DNA from: Myxocyprinus asiaticus | Lineage: Eukaryota; Chordata; Actinopteri; Cypriniformes; Catostomidae | Length of the DNA stretch: 64,000 bases | Direction of reading: 5' to 3' | Assembly (NCBI RefSeq): GCF_019703515.2 | Contig: NC_059362.1 | Span: 30,110,326-30,174,325, forward strand | In this document: positions 31,734-44,478 of the stretch, piece after piece | Layout: each line of letters opens with the position of its first letter | Numbering within the stretch: the first letter of the stretch is position 1 | Position numbers and translations under genes: made by a program | Notes under the pieces: model-generated | The model's database searches: none | Told to the model about the DNA's origin: nothing | What the model saw: the letters and a program-made list of their open reading frames with translations, nothing else

Positions 31734-33308
31734 CAGTAAGTTTGTACATTAACAATAGTTAGAGTAGTTAATGAACTACAAACAAACAATAGTTTTACAG
31801 CAATTATAATTCGTGGATACTATTAATTACTACATATTGTATACTATTACATTTTTAACATTAAATGTTTAATACATTTAATACAAAGGTAAGTGAATAT
31901 AATTTTAGTGAAGGTTGGGCTGTTGATATTGCATTAATCATGCTTTTCTCTCATGCCAAACTGTGTGGCATGTCAGCTAGTGAGGTAGTATATATTTAAA
32001 GTAGCACCATGCTTGAGTTCTCTGCCTAACGCATCTGTAAATGTCATAAAACATCAATTATATCTACCTGATGCAAGAGGCTTCTTGGCATTTCACGCTA
32101 TGTTGAGTTCCAGGCAGAATCTATGACACCGGCTCCATTTTCTGTTCATTTGGCATATTGCAGCAGCCCTATGGCTTAGACTAGGTCTTTCTTTTGTACT
32201 TGTATAAATGGCAGATTTACAGAGAGACAGAAAGCCTTATCTAATTGATCCACAAAACGTGCTCTTAGCCGTGCACATGTGGGAAGCCAGATCGGATTTG
32301 ATGAGTATGAATCCAATTATCTGTCATGACTGTGGCTCTGATTGCTAGGACTTTTTTATACTGTTTTTTTTATTCCAGTAATGTTGTTTTCCTAAAATCA
32401 GAAATATCCCACAGGCTCAGTACAAAAAGGAACTAATCGGACTTATCAAAGAGCTCATCACTTTAAAAATAGCCAATAGGATGTTTACATCATAGCCATA
32501 ACCCATGATTTGTTACTTGCTGTTGTTAGTTAGTGGCAATTGCAATTGCTAGTCAGCAAGAACATTTTCAGAAGGAATTTTATTGGACAAATAAAATGTG
32601 GATATGCCCATGAGTGCAAGAAGTGTCATCATTATGTTTGGTCTGTTTCCAAAAGTGAAAGACTAAAGTATATACAAAATTTGTATCTGCTGAAAGTCAA
32701 TTTTGTCAACTTTTTGGTTGCAAGGCATATAGATGATCTTAAAGCCAACAGACATGGGTAAAAAAAAAAAAAAAAAAAGAAAAAGAAACTGCTATTTTGA
32801 TTCAATGGGATCTTTAATTGTCATAACTGTTGATGACTGAATGCAAAGAGCCATTGAAAAATGTAAGCTTTCAAGAGGAGACAGATACCCAAGTTTTTCT
32901 AATCAGATATTTTTTTGTTACCACAGTTAGTGTTACTTTAAGTATTTTCAATCAATTTTCATTTTTCATTGATAAGTTGCTCCAATGTTGGAGATGTGCC
33001 ATTACCTGATTATTTACTTCACTCCAAAAGCTTGCGAACCACAGACAGATCGTCTGTCAGGTCACCAAACGGTCATTATGTGCTGTTTCTGATGCCTTAT
33101 TTTTTGCAAAAAATGACTGTAGGCTGTTTAAACAGACAGCTAAACCAGCATTTGGGAAGTTCATGAATAAGCTGCTCCATATTTCAGTAGGGTTTAGATG
33201 ATGACGCTTTCATAGCTTAGAGTATTCAAACTACCTTTCCATCTTAAGGTATCTGACTGTAGCTCAGATTTTCGGTGTGTTAATGTTTTTATGTTCAAAA
33301 GTGCAAGC
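31734..33308. other. Unassigned AT-rich sequence
   Basis: No family-like ORF was found. It includes a poly(A) run at 32760-32785. The stretch 32100-32480 is complex but without a coding signature. Confidence 0.4.
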
Positions 33309-33321
33309 CAGATGCACAGAT

Positions 33322-33323
33322 AT

Positions 33324-33384
<61 letters not shown>

Positions 33385-33824
33385 TTTTTTTTTTTTTGTT
33401 TTTGCTTCTCACCTTTTTCTCCCTAATTTGGAATGCCCTATTCCCAATGCACTCTAAGTCCTCGTGGTGGTGTAGTGACTTGCCTCGGGTGGCGGAGGAC
33501 GGATCTCAGTTGCCTCCGCGTCTGAGACCGTCAGACTTATCACGTGGCTTGTTGAGCACGTTACTCTGGAGACATAGCGCATGTGGAGGCTTCACGCTAT
33601 TCTCCGCGGCATCCACGCACAACTCACCACACGCCCCACTGAGAGCGAACCACATTATAGCGACCACGAGGAGGTTACCCCATGTGACTCTACCCTCCCT
33701 AGCAACCGGGCCAATTTGGTTGCTTAGGAGACCTGGCTGGAGTCACTCAGCACGCTCTGGATTCGCACTAGCGACTCCAGCGGTGGTAGTCAGCGTCTTT
33801 ACTCGCTGAGCTACCCAGGCACCT
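33322..33824 (-). repeat. tRNA-derived SINE with (AT)n-expanded tail and 13-bp target duplication
   Basis: It is the same SINE as at 10358-10819, minus strand. The tRNA head is on the right (GGTAGCTCAGCGAGTAAAG on the minus strand near 33817-33799). The exact duplication CAGATGCACAGAT flanks it at 33309-33321 and 33825-33837. On the 3' side, between the SINE body and the duplication, lie a T/A run and an (AT)n run (33326-33379), so the microsatellite belongs to the insertion. The B box is eroded (GAATCC partly lost). Confidence 0.93.
33326..33379. repeat. (AT)n microsatellite in the SINE tail
   Basis: About 26 AT units, between the target duplication and the T-rich tail of the SINE. Confidence 0.96.
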
Positions 33825-33837
33825 CAGATGCACAGAT

Positions 33838-34906
33838 CTTAAGTAGTGCCTGCCTTAGCATGCATAAAAAAACCCTTTAAAGAACACAGCAAAATAGATT
33901 TCAGGTAAGATTTATATGAATATTTGAGAAAAATTAGAGTGTTTTCTGCTCTGTTCACTAGGGCAGGAAACTGACCCTTCAAAACCCTAAATGAATGACA
34001 GAAGAAGAAACACAGGGGGATGTGAAACAGTGGCATGGGAAGAGTGATGGCGATGAAGAGAGAAAGCTAGGAAATGAGAAAGGGAATGTGAGCAGAAAAA
34101 GAAAATTGTGTCTACTGGTTGTGAAGTGTAAGTGGGCCAGAGTGAGAGGTGGGAGGGAAGCTTGAGTGACAGATCTGTGATGGATTGTGGTCTGAATCAC
34201 TGCTTATGCCCTCTTCACACTCACTCTCCCTCACAGAGCCCTGACAGCCCTGTCCATCGCTCTCTTTGTAAACATACAGTCAGCCTTATATTCAGAGGTC
34301 AGAACCACAACTCATTCAGCCCCTCTGCCCCTTTTTTCTCTCTCCCTCCCTCTCTCTTTTTTTGTTCAGCATTCATAAGCTCTTTAATCATTTACAACAT
34401 GCTTATATTGCTGCTGCTGTTGCACAGAACCCATGCGCTGCTGCTGCTGACAATCATAAAATCCCATCCCCATAGAGCAGATCTAGACAAGTGGTGCTGG
34501 GGATGTGGAGGGAGAAACGTTGCATGTTACCATGCTGCTGCAGCCATGCCGCTACGATGCGTAGGTGGGTTATATATAATTTGATAAGGAAAAAAGGGGT
34601 TCTGATTGGTTAATTTAGCAAGGTGTGACCTATCAGTCTGCGCCACAGAGTTTCCTAACTGAACTTAATTTGTCATTTAATATAATTTGGTCACTCATTT
34701 AGTCTCTAGTAGAGGAGTTTTGTATACAAACTAAAACAGCTTCCAAATGCTGCTCCTAAATCAGATGCTCTAAAAATTAATTACCATGTGTACATAAAGC
34801 TGCATTATAAAACAATACTGCAGACTATAAATTCTGATTGGATGAGTGACTTCAATGCATAAAATTACTATAAACGCACACCTGTTACCACACATTCTAT
34901 ATTAAA
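33838..34906. other. Unassigned sequence
   Basis: ORFs at 33979-34584 on both strands are compositional (CT/GA-rich, CTG-repeat near 34410-34450). No gene signature was seen. Confidence 0.4.
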
Positions 34907-35001
34907 AGGGATGGGACGATATGGTTATCTCGCAATTCGGTTTGATATACGATACGAGGTTCATGATTCGATTTAATCTTGATTCGATATAATAACATTT
35001 A

Positions 35002-36583
35002 CAGGTGCATCTCAATAAATTAGAATGTCGTGGAAAAGTTCATTTATTTCAGTAATTCAACTCAAATTGTGAAACTGATGTATTAAATAAATTCAATGCA
35101 CACAGACTGAAGTAGTTTAAGTCTTTGGTTCTTTTAATTGTGATGATTTTGGCTCACATTTAACAAAAACCCACCAATTCACTATCTCAAAAAATTAGAA
35201 TATGGTGACATGCCAATCAGCTAATCAACTCAAAACACCTTCAAAGGTTTCCTGAGCCTTCAAAATGGTCTCTCAGTTTGGTTCACTAGGCTACACAATC
35301 ATGGGGAAGACGGCTGATCTGACAGTTGTCCAGAAGACAATCATTGACACCCTTCACAAGGAGGGTAAGCCACAAACATTCATTGCCAAAGAAGCTGGCT
35401 GTTCACAGAGTGCTGTATCCAAGCATGTTAACAGAAAGTTGAGTGGAAGGAAAAAGTGTGGAAGAAAAAGATGCACAACCAACCAAGAGAACCGCAGCCT
35501 TATGATCGTCAAGCAAAATCGATTCAAGAATTTGGGTGAACTTCACAAGGAATGGACTGAGGCTGGGGTCAAGGCATCAAGAGCCACCACACACAGACGT
35601 GTCAAGGAATTTGGCTACAGTTGTCGTATTCCTCTTGTTAAGCCACTCCTGAACCACAGACAACGTCAGAGGCGTCTTACCTGGGCTAAGGAGAAGAAGA
35701 ACTGGACTGTTGCCCAGTGGTCCAAAGTCCTCTTTTCAGATGAGAGCAAGTTCTGTATTTCATTTGGAAACCAAGGTCCTAGAGTCTGGAGGAAGGGTGG
35801 AGAAGCTCATAGCCCAAGTTGCTTGAAGTCCAGTGTTAAGTTTCCACAGTCTGTGATGATTTGGGGTGCAATGTCATCTGCTAGTGTTGGTCCATTGTGT
35901 TTTTTGAAAACCAAAGTCACTGCACCCGTTTACCAAGAAATTTTGGAGCACTTTATGCTTCCTTCTGCTGACCAGCTTTTTAAAGATGCTGATTTCATTT
36001 TCCAGCAGGATTTGGCACATGCCCACACTGCCAAAAAGCACCAAAAGTTGGTTAAATGACCATGGTGTTGGTGTGCTTGACTGGCCAGCAAACTCGCCAG
36101 ACCTGAACCCCATAGAGAATCTATGGGGTATTGTCAAGAGGAAAATGAGAAACAAGAGACCAAAAAATGCAGATGAGCTGAAGGCCACTGTCAAAGAAAC
36201 CTGGGCTTCCATACCACCTCAGCAGTGCCACAAACTGATCACCTCCATGCCACGCCGAATTGAGGCAGTAATTAAAGCAAAAGGAGCCCCTACCAAGTAT
36301 TGAGTACATATACAGTAAATGAACATACTTTCCAGAAGACCAACAATTCACTAAAAATGTTTTTTTTATTGGTCTTATGATGTATTCTAATTTTTTGAGA
36401 TAGTGAATTGGTGGGTTTTTGTTAAATGTGAGCCAAAATCATCACAATTAAAAGAACCAAAGACTTAAACTATTTCAGTCTGTGTGCACTGAATTTATTT
36501 AATACACAAGTTTCACAATTTGAGTTGAATTACTGAAATAATTGAACTTTTCCATGACATTCTAATTTATTGAGATGCACCTG
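35002..36583 (+). mobile_element. Tc1-like transposon with 201-bp IR/DR ends, best-preserved copy
   Basis: It is flanked by TA (35000-35001 and 36584-36585). The left TIR 35002-35202 and the right TIR 36383-36583 differ at only six positions by my count (about 97% alike). Each TIR has an outer motif (CTCAATAAATTAGAATGT) and an inner one (CTCAAAAAATTAGAATA), the IR/DR transposase-binding arrangement. The transposase frame is open but for one frameshift. The similarity of the two ends argues for a comparatively recent insertion. Confidence 0.96.
35265..36303 (+). pseudogene. Tc1-family transposase, one frameshift
   Basis: From ATG 35265 (an alternative start is ATG 35301, MGKTADLTVVQK) the frame is open for 264 codons. 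The N-terminal half has a helix-turn-helix (GCSQSAVSKHVN), the GRKKCGRKR basic stretch, and a second HTH (ASRATTHRRVKEFGY). The catalytic half has VLFSDESKF (first Asp), MIWGAMSS and FQQDLAHAHTA (second Asp). The frame is then lost in a run of five A (36033-36037), where one extra A is likely. It continues in the next frame as WLNDHGVGVLDW, NSPDLNPIENLWG (Glu) and ends APTKY at 36303. Spacing fits DD34E. It is the nearest to intact of the transposases here, but the frameshift lies upstream of the catalytic Glu. Confidence 0.94.
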
Positions 36584-37400
36584 TAAATGACAAAGTATGA
36601 CAGAAAATTGTGTTTATTTTTTGAAAAATGTTTTAGCAAAATGCACATTATAATTGTCATTAAAATAACGTTCTTTAATACACAATATAAATGCTCTAAG
36701 TTTAAATAATAAGAGTTAAATAGTGGGCTACATTCAGGCTGATCATGTGCAGAACAAGCTAAACAAGCAGAAAATTTGTATTTAAAATAATGACATGAGC
36801 TTTCATTGTTCCAAATAATGTGTACAAATTACAAGTAATAACACTTTTATTTACATTCACATTACATTCAAGCACTAAAATGGTTACTGTAATTTTAAGA
36901 GTTCAACGAGCATGTCACAGACTCACACACACAGTGTCCGGTTTATTAACAAGAGAGAATTATCTCGGTTTGTTTATCGCATTTGTGCTATGTCTGATTA
37001 GAAATAATATTTCTTTTTACTTCTTTATCTGACTGAAATAAACAGAAAGGATATTAAAGACACATTATTCAATAAAAGTCAAGTGCGTGGATTTCATATT
37101 TGACTGACACACATTACACAGAAGAAATGGTCTGTTTAAATTTTGAGCACTTTTCACAAAACAAGGCGATTTTCCAGGTATTCCAGTTCATACATTTCTA
37201 AAAGCTAAATTCAAGCACTTTAAGCACTTTAAGGACCTTGTGCGAACCCTGTAAACAGTGTAGGAATAAAACGCAGTAGGGGTAAAATATAAAGAGATTA
37301 GGATGTTTGACGGGTCATTTCATTTATGATCACATGAACAGAAAGCAATGTTTTTTTGCCTCTATATGCTTTGCCATATTTTTGGTTTGCGATATACTGA

Positions 37401-40400
37401 AATTCCCTATACATGTATATTAATACACAAAGTTACTACCAGGGCCCCGACAGGGAGCAGAGGGGTCTTGAATCACCCTAAAGGGGTTTATTTTGCAATA
37501 AGGAACAACTGACTGTAGATTATCCCGCTTATTACATGGCTACTTACCAAATAAGTAATTATACGAAAATGAAATAATGATTTGAGGTTAAATTACATTA
37601 TTATGTGTGAAGAAAGAGACCGTAGAGTTTCCAGAAAACCTGAATTCAACCTCTGGTTTGTTGGTGCTGTAGTTCTGTTGGTGTAAAATTGCAAAAATTA
37701 TCATCTGACTTCTCATTATCCCATTAATTATATTACTATTTGCCAAATAAATCAATAAATGTACATACAATTTGAAATTATTTTATTAGCTTGTAAAAAT
37801 CGCAGAATGACACGAGAAGTAAGAAAGATGATTTGCAATACCAGGATGACCAGTCTGATTTCATTTTATCCCCAGATGTGTGGCCATTATTCAGAAATAT
37901 TTGACTGCTGAATGGTGTGATTGACCAGAATTAGAACTGAGTATTCCAGAGAGCCCTTTAATAATTAATTATATTACTTGGCAGAAGAATTGTTTTTTTT
38001 CTTCCGATTATTAATAATAAATTTATCCATTCACTGAACATTGATGTCCTCTGTCATATTGTTTTTTAAAAAGCAATAAGCCACTCAAGTTGCTTTGTGG
38101 CACTTATTGCTTTATTTTCTTTATTTATCAAATACCTTTGTTGTTCTATACAATGTAAGAATCTATAATGTACTCTTTGTAGTCTTATCTGATTTTGCAA
38201 TTGCTTTTCAAACATAATTAAAGCCAGCACTCATTCCAAATTATTTAAGACAGGCATTTCTTTGCAACTGTATAATTTCTGTTACTATGGTTGCTTTCCC
38301 ATTAGCATATTTTCTTTAACATTGAAGAATTAATAATTTTCAAGTCTCAGAAAGATGAGTTACGCTGCTTTTGAGGGCATATTTGCAAAGCCAGGCTTTC
38401 CAATTTTTCCTTTTACAGCAAGACAGGCCTTGGAGATGACAGGAATAATTAGGCGCACCTAAACCGACGCTACCCACACACACAGAGGGGGCGGTTTGAG
38501 GTGATGTGAGGTGCAGCAACTCTGAAACCTGAGCTGTTGGGAGACTCCCCAATCCCTCCCACCCCTTGCTTTTGGCTTCCTCCCTTGGCTCTCAGAGGAG
38601 GTGGAAGATGGGGTGAACTGAGCCAGGGAAGGGGGGCACCTCATTAGTACAGTATGGCTGGTACAGTGGGGATGTCAGGGCAATGGCTTTGCTCATGTTA
38701 CCTCATCAGACCCCAGGGCACATAGGGACACAGGGACCTCATACTAGAAAACAAAGGCCTTAGTTTGGGAGGGGCTGCATTTCAAGTGCACAAAATCTTA
38801 TACGCGAGAGTGTATCTTGGGAAAGATGTTGTGCTTATTTTATTGTGACCAAATTGACATTTATACTTGGACAATTGGTTTCCTATAGCGATTGTGAGGA
38901 AGAAAGCAATTAGGCACTAGATTAAGTGAATATTCACCAAGGGTAAAGCCTAAGGTTAAAAGGAGATTGCAAACAGTGAGGAAAACATACAAAACAAAAT
39001 CTTTGTTCTGTGTTTTTTCACTTCTTCCCCTCCTTTGGGGCTCTACCTGTGTATATGTGAAGGTGGAGAGAAATTTCATGGCTTTAAAATCATTTAATGT
39101 TGCAGCTGTCAAATCAGATTATTGATAGGCATGGATTCTCTTTTATCCTCCTGCGTTTTGGTGTCTGTGGTATGCAATGTCAATATATTTCTGCTGGGCA
39201 ATTTATTACTTGTATTCTAGCTCTGTGTACATTGCAGCTACTAAAAGAGAGAAAATAGCACACCATACATTAATGTCATCCTTAATCAATCTTAAACGGA
39301 ATCTATTTGAAGATAAGCCAGAAAACAGAAGCCATACAGAAGTAATGAACCTCCATGTGGCTTCCTGGGGAATAGATCCAATCTCATAGTTTCTGAAAAC
39401 CCCCATCAACCTCCCACACCTTTATTAGCATGCATAAAGCACAGCAAGAGCTTTAACTCCAGGGAGGAGCTCCAAATTTTTTCCCCCTTTTCCTTGTTTG
39501 CTTTTTTTGCTTGATGAACCTCATGGTTGGGTAAAAAACAAAACAAATAAACAATTAAAAGTCTCTTCTTATCTGACCACTGGTGCTGACAAAAAACACA
39601 TTTGAATATTAAAGTTTCAAATGGAGCAAACGTGCTCTCTTAGGTTTTTAAGACAAGAAATGAATTGTAGTTTAGAGTTTATTTAATTTTAGCAAGGAAT
39701 TAACTATTTTAATCTGAAATTATGCAATAAAATTGGCAATATTCCGTCTCCATAAAGACTAAGATTACAGAATAATAAAATTCTGTTTCTTGGGGCTTGT
39801 GCATACTGCTACAAAAATACTATTTTTAAAAAGGTTTAATTTTGTATATGCAAATTAGGGTGGTAATTAACAGAGCAAGTGTCGGAGACTTAACAGTACT
39901 GTGATGTGATCTAATATGCTCTCCACACAGAAAAAGATTATGAATTCATTAACAACATCATGCAAAATGCAATTAGTCTATAGTGGGAAACTAGCAAAAA
40001 AAAAAAGAAAAAAAAAAAAAGATCAATCAAAGCAGGCCAGATAAACATCATCAGTGGAGTAATTGTATTTGAGTCCCATTTTCTATTATGATCTCTCCAG
40101 TGTGCCTTTTGATTTTTCACAATAACAGTGTGCCCAAATATATAGTTCGTAACAGTTATAGCTGTCTTTATAGTGTGGTCTGTAGTAAGAAATTGGTGCA
40201 GATTGGCTGAGATTGCATCATCCACACAGGTGTCTAATGTGATTATGTGACTGTTAAGTGCTACATATGAGATGCTAAAAATACACTGAGATGATTATAA
40301 AAAAGCATTGAAATACAGTTTATAAAGTGCAACACAATGCTGGCTTACAAAGGCAAACTACTGCACATTAACTACACATTTTCTCTATATGACCGGAATT

Positions 40401-41286
40401 ATGTCTCTTATCAGTCCTGTGACAGATGGGTTTGGCTCAGCTATACCAAGATTCAGTAAAAAACAAATTGATAATAAATATCAAACTTTGGCTGAACAAA
40501 CAAAACATTTTGAAGCCATTTTCTCTGTTTCAGTTTTGACGTAGTTACTACACTTTGCATTTGCAGGGGAATGTAGCTCAGTTACAAAACCTAAACTAAT
40601 CACGCAAAGCATAAAAAGACATAGCGAACCAATTCTGGGTAAAATAATCAACTTTTAATTATACTCAACTATTTCGGCACTTTTCGGTAGCGAATGAAAT
40701 ATTTATTTTTTAAGAAAGTTTCTCTCACCATGTCTGCCATCCTTGATTTATTTTTCACTGAGCTTGTCATAATGCATTCTGGAATTGCCTTTGCTGAAAA
40801 GGATACACGCGATGCTGCCATAGAATGTGGTCAAAACAAGGTATCTTAGGAGGCAGCACATTTAAGATGCCTACATTTTCGAAAAGGCGTTGCATTGGAA
40901 GTGCACCTATGATGCCTTCAAATGCTGCCTCTTTAGGCAGCTGACAAGGTTTGGAACAAATCAGATGTTTCTGTGCTCCTAAATAACATTTAGCTTGGAT
41001 AAGCAGTTCATTTTCTGGGGATATGAAGGACAAGAGGCAGTGTGTCTCTTTGAGCAGTGCTAATAGGCCTAATAATGTAAGCCTGCATCATGATCTATAC
41101 AGATAACAGAGAAATGAGTCATTCAGTGTTTAGACTCCAGCCCTGTCTGTAGCTTTATATTCCATCAGGCTCTGTTTAGCTAAATAATAAATCTCTGTGG
41201 ACTTCAGGACATGCTTTTAGCCTCATCTACAGCAGAACAGAGCTTATTGATGTCAGATGACAGTGTTAGGGCAGTTTTCGGTAAGG
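37401..41286. other. Long unassigned AT-rich stretch
   Basis: No coding gene, terminal repeats or RNA gene were recognised. Complex, potentially conserved segments occur at about 38440-38720 and 39170-39480. Low-complexity A runs lie at 39997-40020. The part from about 40800 to 40960 (GATGCCTTCAAATGCTGCC and neighbours) resembles a fish repeat I cannot name. Confidence 0.4.
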
Positions 41287-41560
41287 GGCCATTCACACCG
41301 AACATGTTTTAATGACTGTCTGCGCTGTATTTCAATTGTTTTCTATGTAAACGTACAAGACGGACCTCTTTTGACTGTTGTGCCATGTCTGTTTTTTCAG
41401 TGTCTTGTGCATTGTTTAGATGCTGTTATAGGTTAAAAAGAATATCAACTAAAAATGTGTCTCGTGACACCTGCATTCTGTTCTATTCGTTGCACTGCGT
41501 CTTGCTTCTTTCAGCGCAAGAATGTGTTTGGTGTAAACAGCTCCAGTATGTTCAAGCGTT
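41287..41560. repeat. Repeat D, copy 1
   Basis: It shares TTTTTTCAGTGTCT, ACACCTGCATTCTGTT and GCGCAAGAATG(T/C)GTTTG with 54430-54652. The left border CCATTCACACCGAAC and the right block GTTTGGTGT are roughly inverted, so it may be a small TIR element. Confidence 0.6.
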
Positions 41561-41676
41561 TTGGTCCATAGCTGAGTAGCAGTTACGGAATAGTTAACAG
41601 TAGAAGATATTCTAATGAGGAGACAGTTGTCAGGGTTATTATCATAAAAATTCAAACTAAATATAAATGTAAACAT

Positions 41677-41866
41677 TAGGGGTGTGCCCAAAGCTGAATA
41701 CCTTATCCGGAAAGGCACAAATAATGACTTTAAAACGAATAACGGATTCTAAGCACGGACTGTTGTTTAAGCCCCATCCACATTCGGTTTTATCCAGTAC
41801 AGACACAGAGAATTTTGCCATTGCAACACATACAGATACAGATAATGGCTTTGCTGCACACCCCTA
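41677..41866. mobile_element. 190-bp MITE-like element
   Basis: The termini TAGGGGTGTGC (41677) and GCACACCCCTA (ending 41866) are perfect 11-bp inverted repeats. The interior carries ATTCGG/CCGAAT-like inverted motifs. The flanking octamers do not match, so no target duplication supports the hAT look of the ends. Confidence 0.65.
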
Positions 41867-41894
41867 TCATTATTATTATTATTATTATTATTAA
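41867..41894. repeat. (ATT)n microsatellite
   Basis: About nine TTA/ATT units directly adjoining the MITE. Confidence 0.93.
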
Positions 41895-42069
41895 AATAAA
41901 AACAAAAACTGACTTAACAAAAATAATAAAAAAATGTTTTTGTTTTATTTTTTGATACATGATTAATAAAATTAACTTTTGAAACCTGCCAGCTATGTTC
42001 TTCTTAAAGAAATTGTACAGAACAAAATGAAATAGTTATAATGTCTAATTAAGAAAACAATTCACTCAC

Positions 42070-42257
42070 CGAGGACTTTATTAGGAACATTATGGTCCTT
42101 ATAAAGTGCCCAACATTGTCTTCTGCTGTTGTCGTCCATCCTCCTCAAGGTTTGACGTGCTGTGCATTCTGAAATGCTATTCTGCTCACTACAATTGTAC
42201 AGAGTAGTTATCTGAGTTACTGAAGCCTTTCTGTCAGCTCGAACCAGTCTGGCCATT
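42070..42257 (-). pseudogene. Tc1/mariner-like transposase fragment
   Basis: On the minus strand an open frame reads MARLVRADRKASVTQITTLY, then CSEQNSISECTARQTLRRM, resembling the second helix-turn-helix region of a common fish Tc1-type repeat. It ends near NVPNKVLGE, text that follows this repeat's end. No catalytic part is present and no TIR was found. The family call is from memory of the pattern. Confidence 0.5.
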
Positions 42258-42260
42258 CTT

Positions 42261-44183
42261 AAACATGTTTTAAATAAGTAATTACACATCAACTCTGACT
42301 TCCTTAAAAAATATTAACACTGAAAATAAAAACTAAACAGAAAAACTAAAACTAAACTTAAACTAACAATCATGTGAAAAAAGAGATTACCTAGAGCAGA
42401 CAAACTAAACAACCTATCACTTTCCTAAATATTATGCTTTTCTACTGGATTAAATATCAGAGCCAGTTACTGCCATGAGAGCTCCCAAATATTTGCATTT
42501 CAGACTGAATAATTAAAAGAGAAGTAAATTACTTAGCACGAGCATATCCTGACTTTCCAAGCGAACCTTCCGGTCACAGTTAACTGATTTTCAGATGCAC
42601 GTGTCTTTATGAAAAACACACAGATATCAAAGGCACTGTGCAGATTCAAATAAAAAGCTTTTAATGATTAACATTTCTCTTCAGAATGTTTCTAAGGCAA
42701 ATGAACAAATCGTGTCTTTAATTTCAAATTAACTACCAACTACCATTTATCAGCACCAAGACCAAGGATGAATTAAGGTCCAAGCCAATGGGGCCAGATG
42801 TAAAAACTGAGACAGATAGATGAACTGTGCTTGAATACGCACCAGTGATTGTTGGCACAATGTGAAATAAATGAAGAAATTACAAATGTTTTCTGTTCCT
42901 AGCCCCTCCTCAGCACTAACAGTGCTTTTTGAACATCTTATTATACTGTACAGTAGCTTTGATGTTGTATACTAGTTGTGGTACACTGTTGTGTAATTTG
43001 TAATGCAGTGTGCATTCTCGTTACTGCAACTTTATTTCTTGTATTTGAAACTTTATATCTCACAATTGTGACTGGATTTCTCATATTTACTATATACTTT
43101 ATTGTTGTTTGGATATTACATTGGACAAGTGTAAAATCATAATTCACCCTTGATCAAGTTTAAAACATTTATTAAAATGACTCAAGTTGTACAAAACCTT
43201 TCTGTGATTTTGCCAGGTTTGAAATTAATCACTTATTCATTAATAATATCATTGACATTTCTACTCCTATAGATAGATGATAGAAGATTATTAATCACAC
43301 ACCAGCCAGTAAATCAAAAAACATGCATGAATAAAATCTAATGGGTCAACTGCATGTAAATAAAATTATCTCAGTATGTAGTATAGATCATCTCAGCGAT
43401 ACAAGCACATAGTTCGCTAAACAGTTCCTCCCCATTTAGGAGAAGGCCGCCGAGACAAGGATGTGCAGCTGTCGTCTTTACACATTGACCCCACTAATTG
43501 GTGATCTAAGCAGCAAAGTCACTAGCAAAGCATAACGAACGCATGGGATTATGAATGATAATGGACACTGGCTCAGCAGATAGAGACTCATCTCTGAAAT
43601 AATAAAAGTGAAAGTGATTCAGAATGCATTATTCACTAAATGAGATACAGCGGAATCTCACAAGTCTCCCTAACTCACCCATATTGTATCTGAAAATTAT
43701 TTTCCTGCCTGAAACTCATACTTCCAGATGCTCTGAGTTATGGATTACATTATATTTGTTATTCTACTGGAGCTCTGATGCTGGGTTTGGGGGTTGTTTG
43801 TCAGTGTGCTGGTACAGTGTGATACAGGACTTGTTTGATTAGATTGTAGATTTAAGAGGCAAATACAGACTATGGTGGAGATATATGGGAGGAGTGAGTT
43901 ATAATGTAATGGATCGAAGGTCCAAAGAAACAGAAGTGTCTGTACCACACATTTAACATCGCAACACCAAACAGTACATTAGAAATCCACAAGCATCTAC
44001 CAACTACACATACCAGGCCTGACCTATAGTTAACAGCATAGTAATATACTGCATGACATGACCATTTGTATAGATCCCTTGCTGAAAGGACCTGTTTAGA
44101 CCAGCATAAATTTCCATGCTGGTCCAGGCTGGTCTGACTGGTTAACCACCAAACCATGGTCTTTTTGGTGTAGCTGAATAATC
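42261..44183. other. Unassigned AT-rich stretch
   Basis: No gene was recognised. The part 43420-43640 is complex and may be conserved non-coding. Near 44095-44165 are GCTGGTC-rich lines similar to the foldback at 24248-24427. Confidence 0.4.
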
Positions 44184-44478
44184 AAGGGATATTTTACCCT
44201 AAAATGAATATAATTTACTCACTCTCATGTTGTTCCAAACCTCCACTCCCCAGAATTTAAAAGAAATTAGATTACAGTAACTAATTATTTTGTAATAAGA
44301 TTACAACCAAAACAGTTGGTTAGGCAGTATGTTAGCCTCAGTCACCATTCACTTTAATTGCATATTTTTTACTTACAATGAAAGTGAGTGGTGACTGAGG
44401 CTAACATTCTTTTGTGTTCCTCAGAAAAACAAAAGTAATACGGGTTTGGAACAACATGAGGGTGAGTTTTCCCTTTAA
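44184..44478. repeat. Palindromic repeat A, copy with internal insertion
   Basis: The left end AGGGATATTTTACCC and the right end TTTTCCCTTTAA frame arms with TCATGTTGTTCCAAACC, its inverse GGTTTGGAACAACATGA, and the central TTCACTTTAATTG/CAATGAAAGTGA. An extra 65 bp of GATTAC-rich text interrupts the left arm at about 44255-44322. Confidence 0.82.

Larger units (their letters stand above)
34907..37400. mobile_element. hAT-like element, left end recognisable, interrupted by Tc1
   Basis: The text AGGGATGGGACGATATGG (34907) followed by repeated GATTCGAT/GATACGA motifs is the usual left end of a fish hAT. The right end could not be found; text up to about 37400 (including a TTTGCGATATACTGAAATT stretch near 37386) may belong to it. 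The Tc1 at 35002-36583 is inserted 95 bp from the left end. The outer right border is a guess. Confidence 0.45.

Noticed and set aside
33291..33809. A 172-codon ORF starting with an Ile/Tyr repeat
   Set aside because: The start is an (AT)n microsatellite read as codons and the rest is SINE antisense.
34907..37400. Complete hAT with two ends around the third Tc1
   Set aside because: No inverse of the left terminus was found on the right, so only a left end is claimed with confidence.
41669..41874. Full hAT assignment for the 190-bp MITE
   Set aside because: The ends look hAT-like but the flanking octamers do not match, so only an unclassified MITE is claimed.
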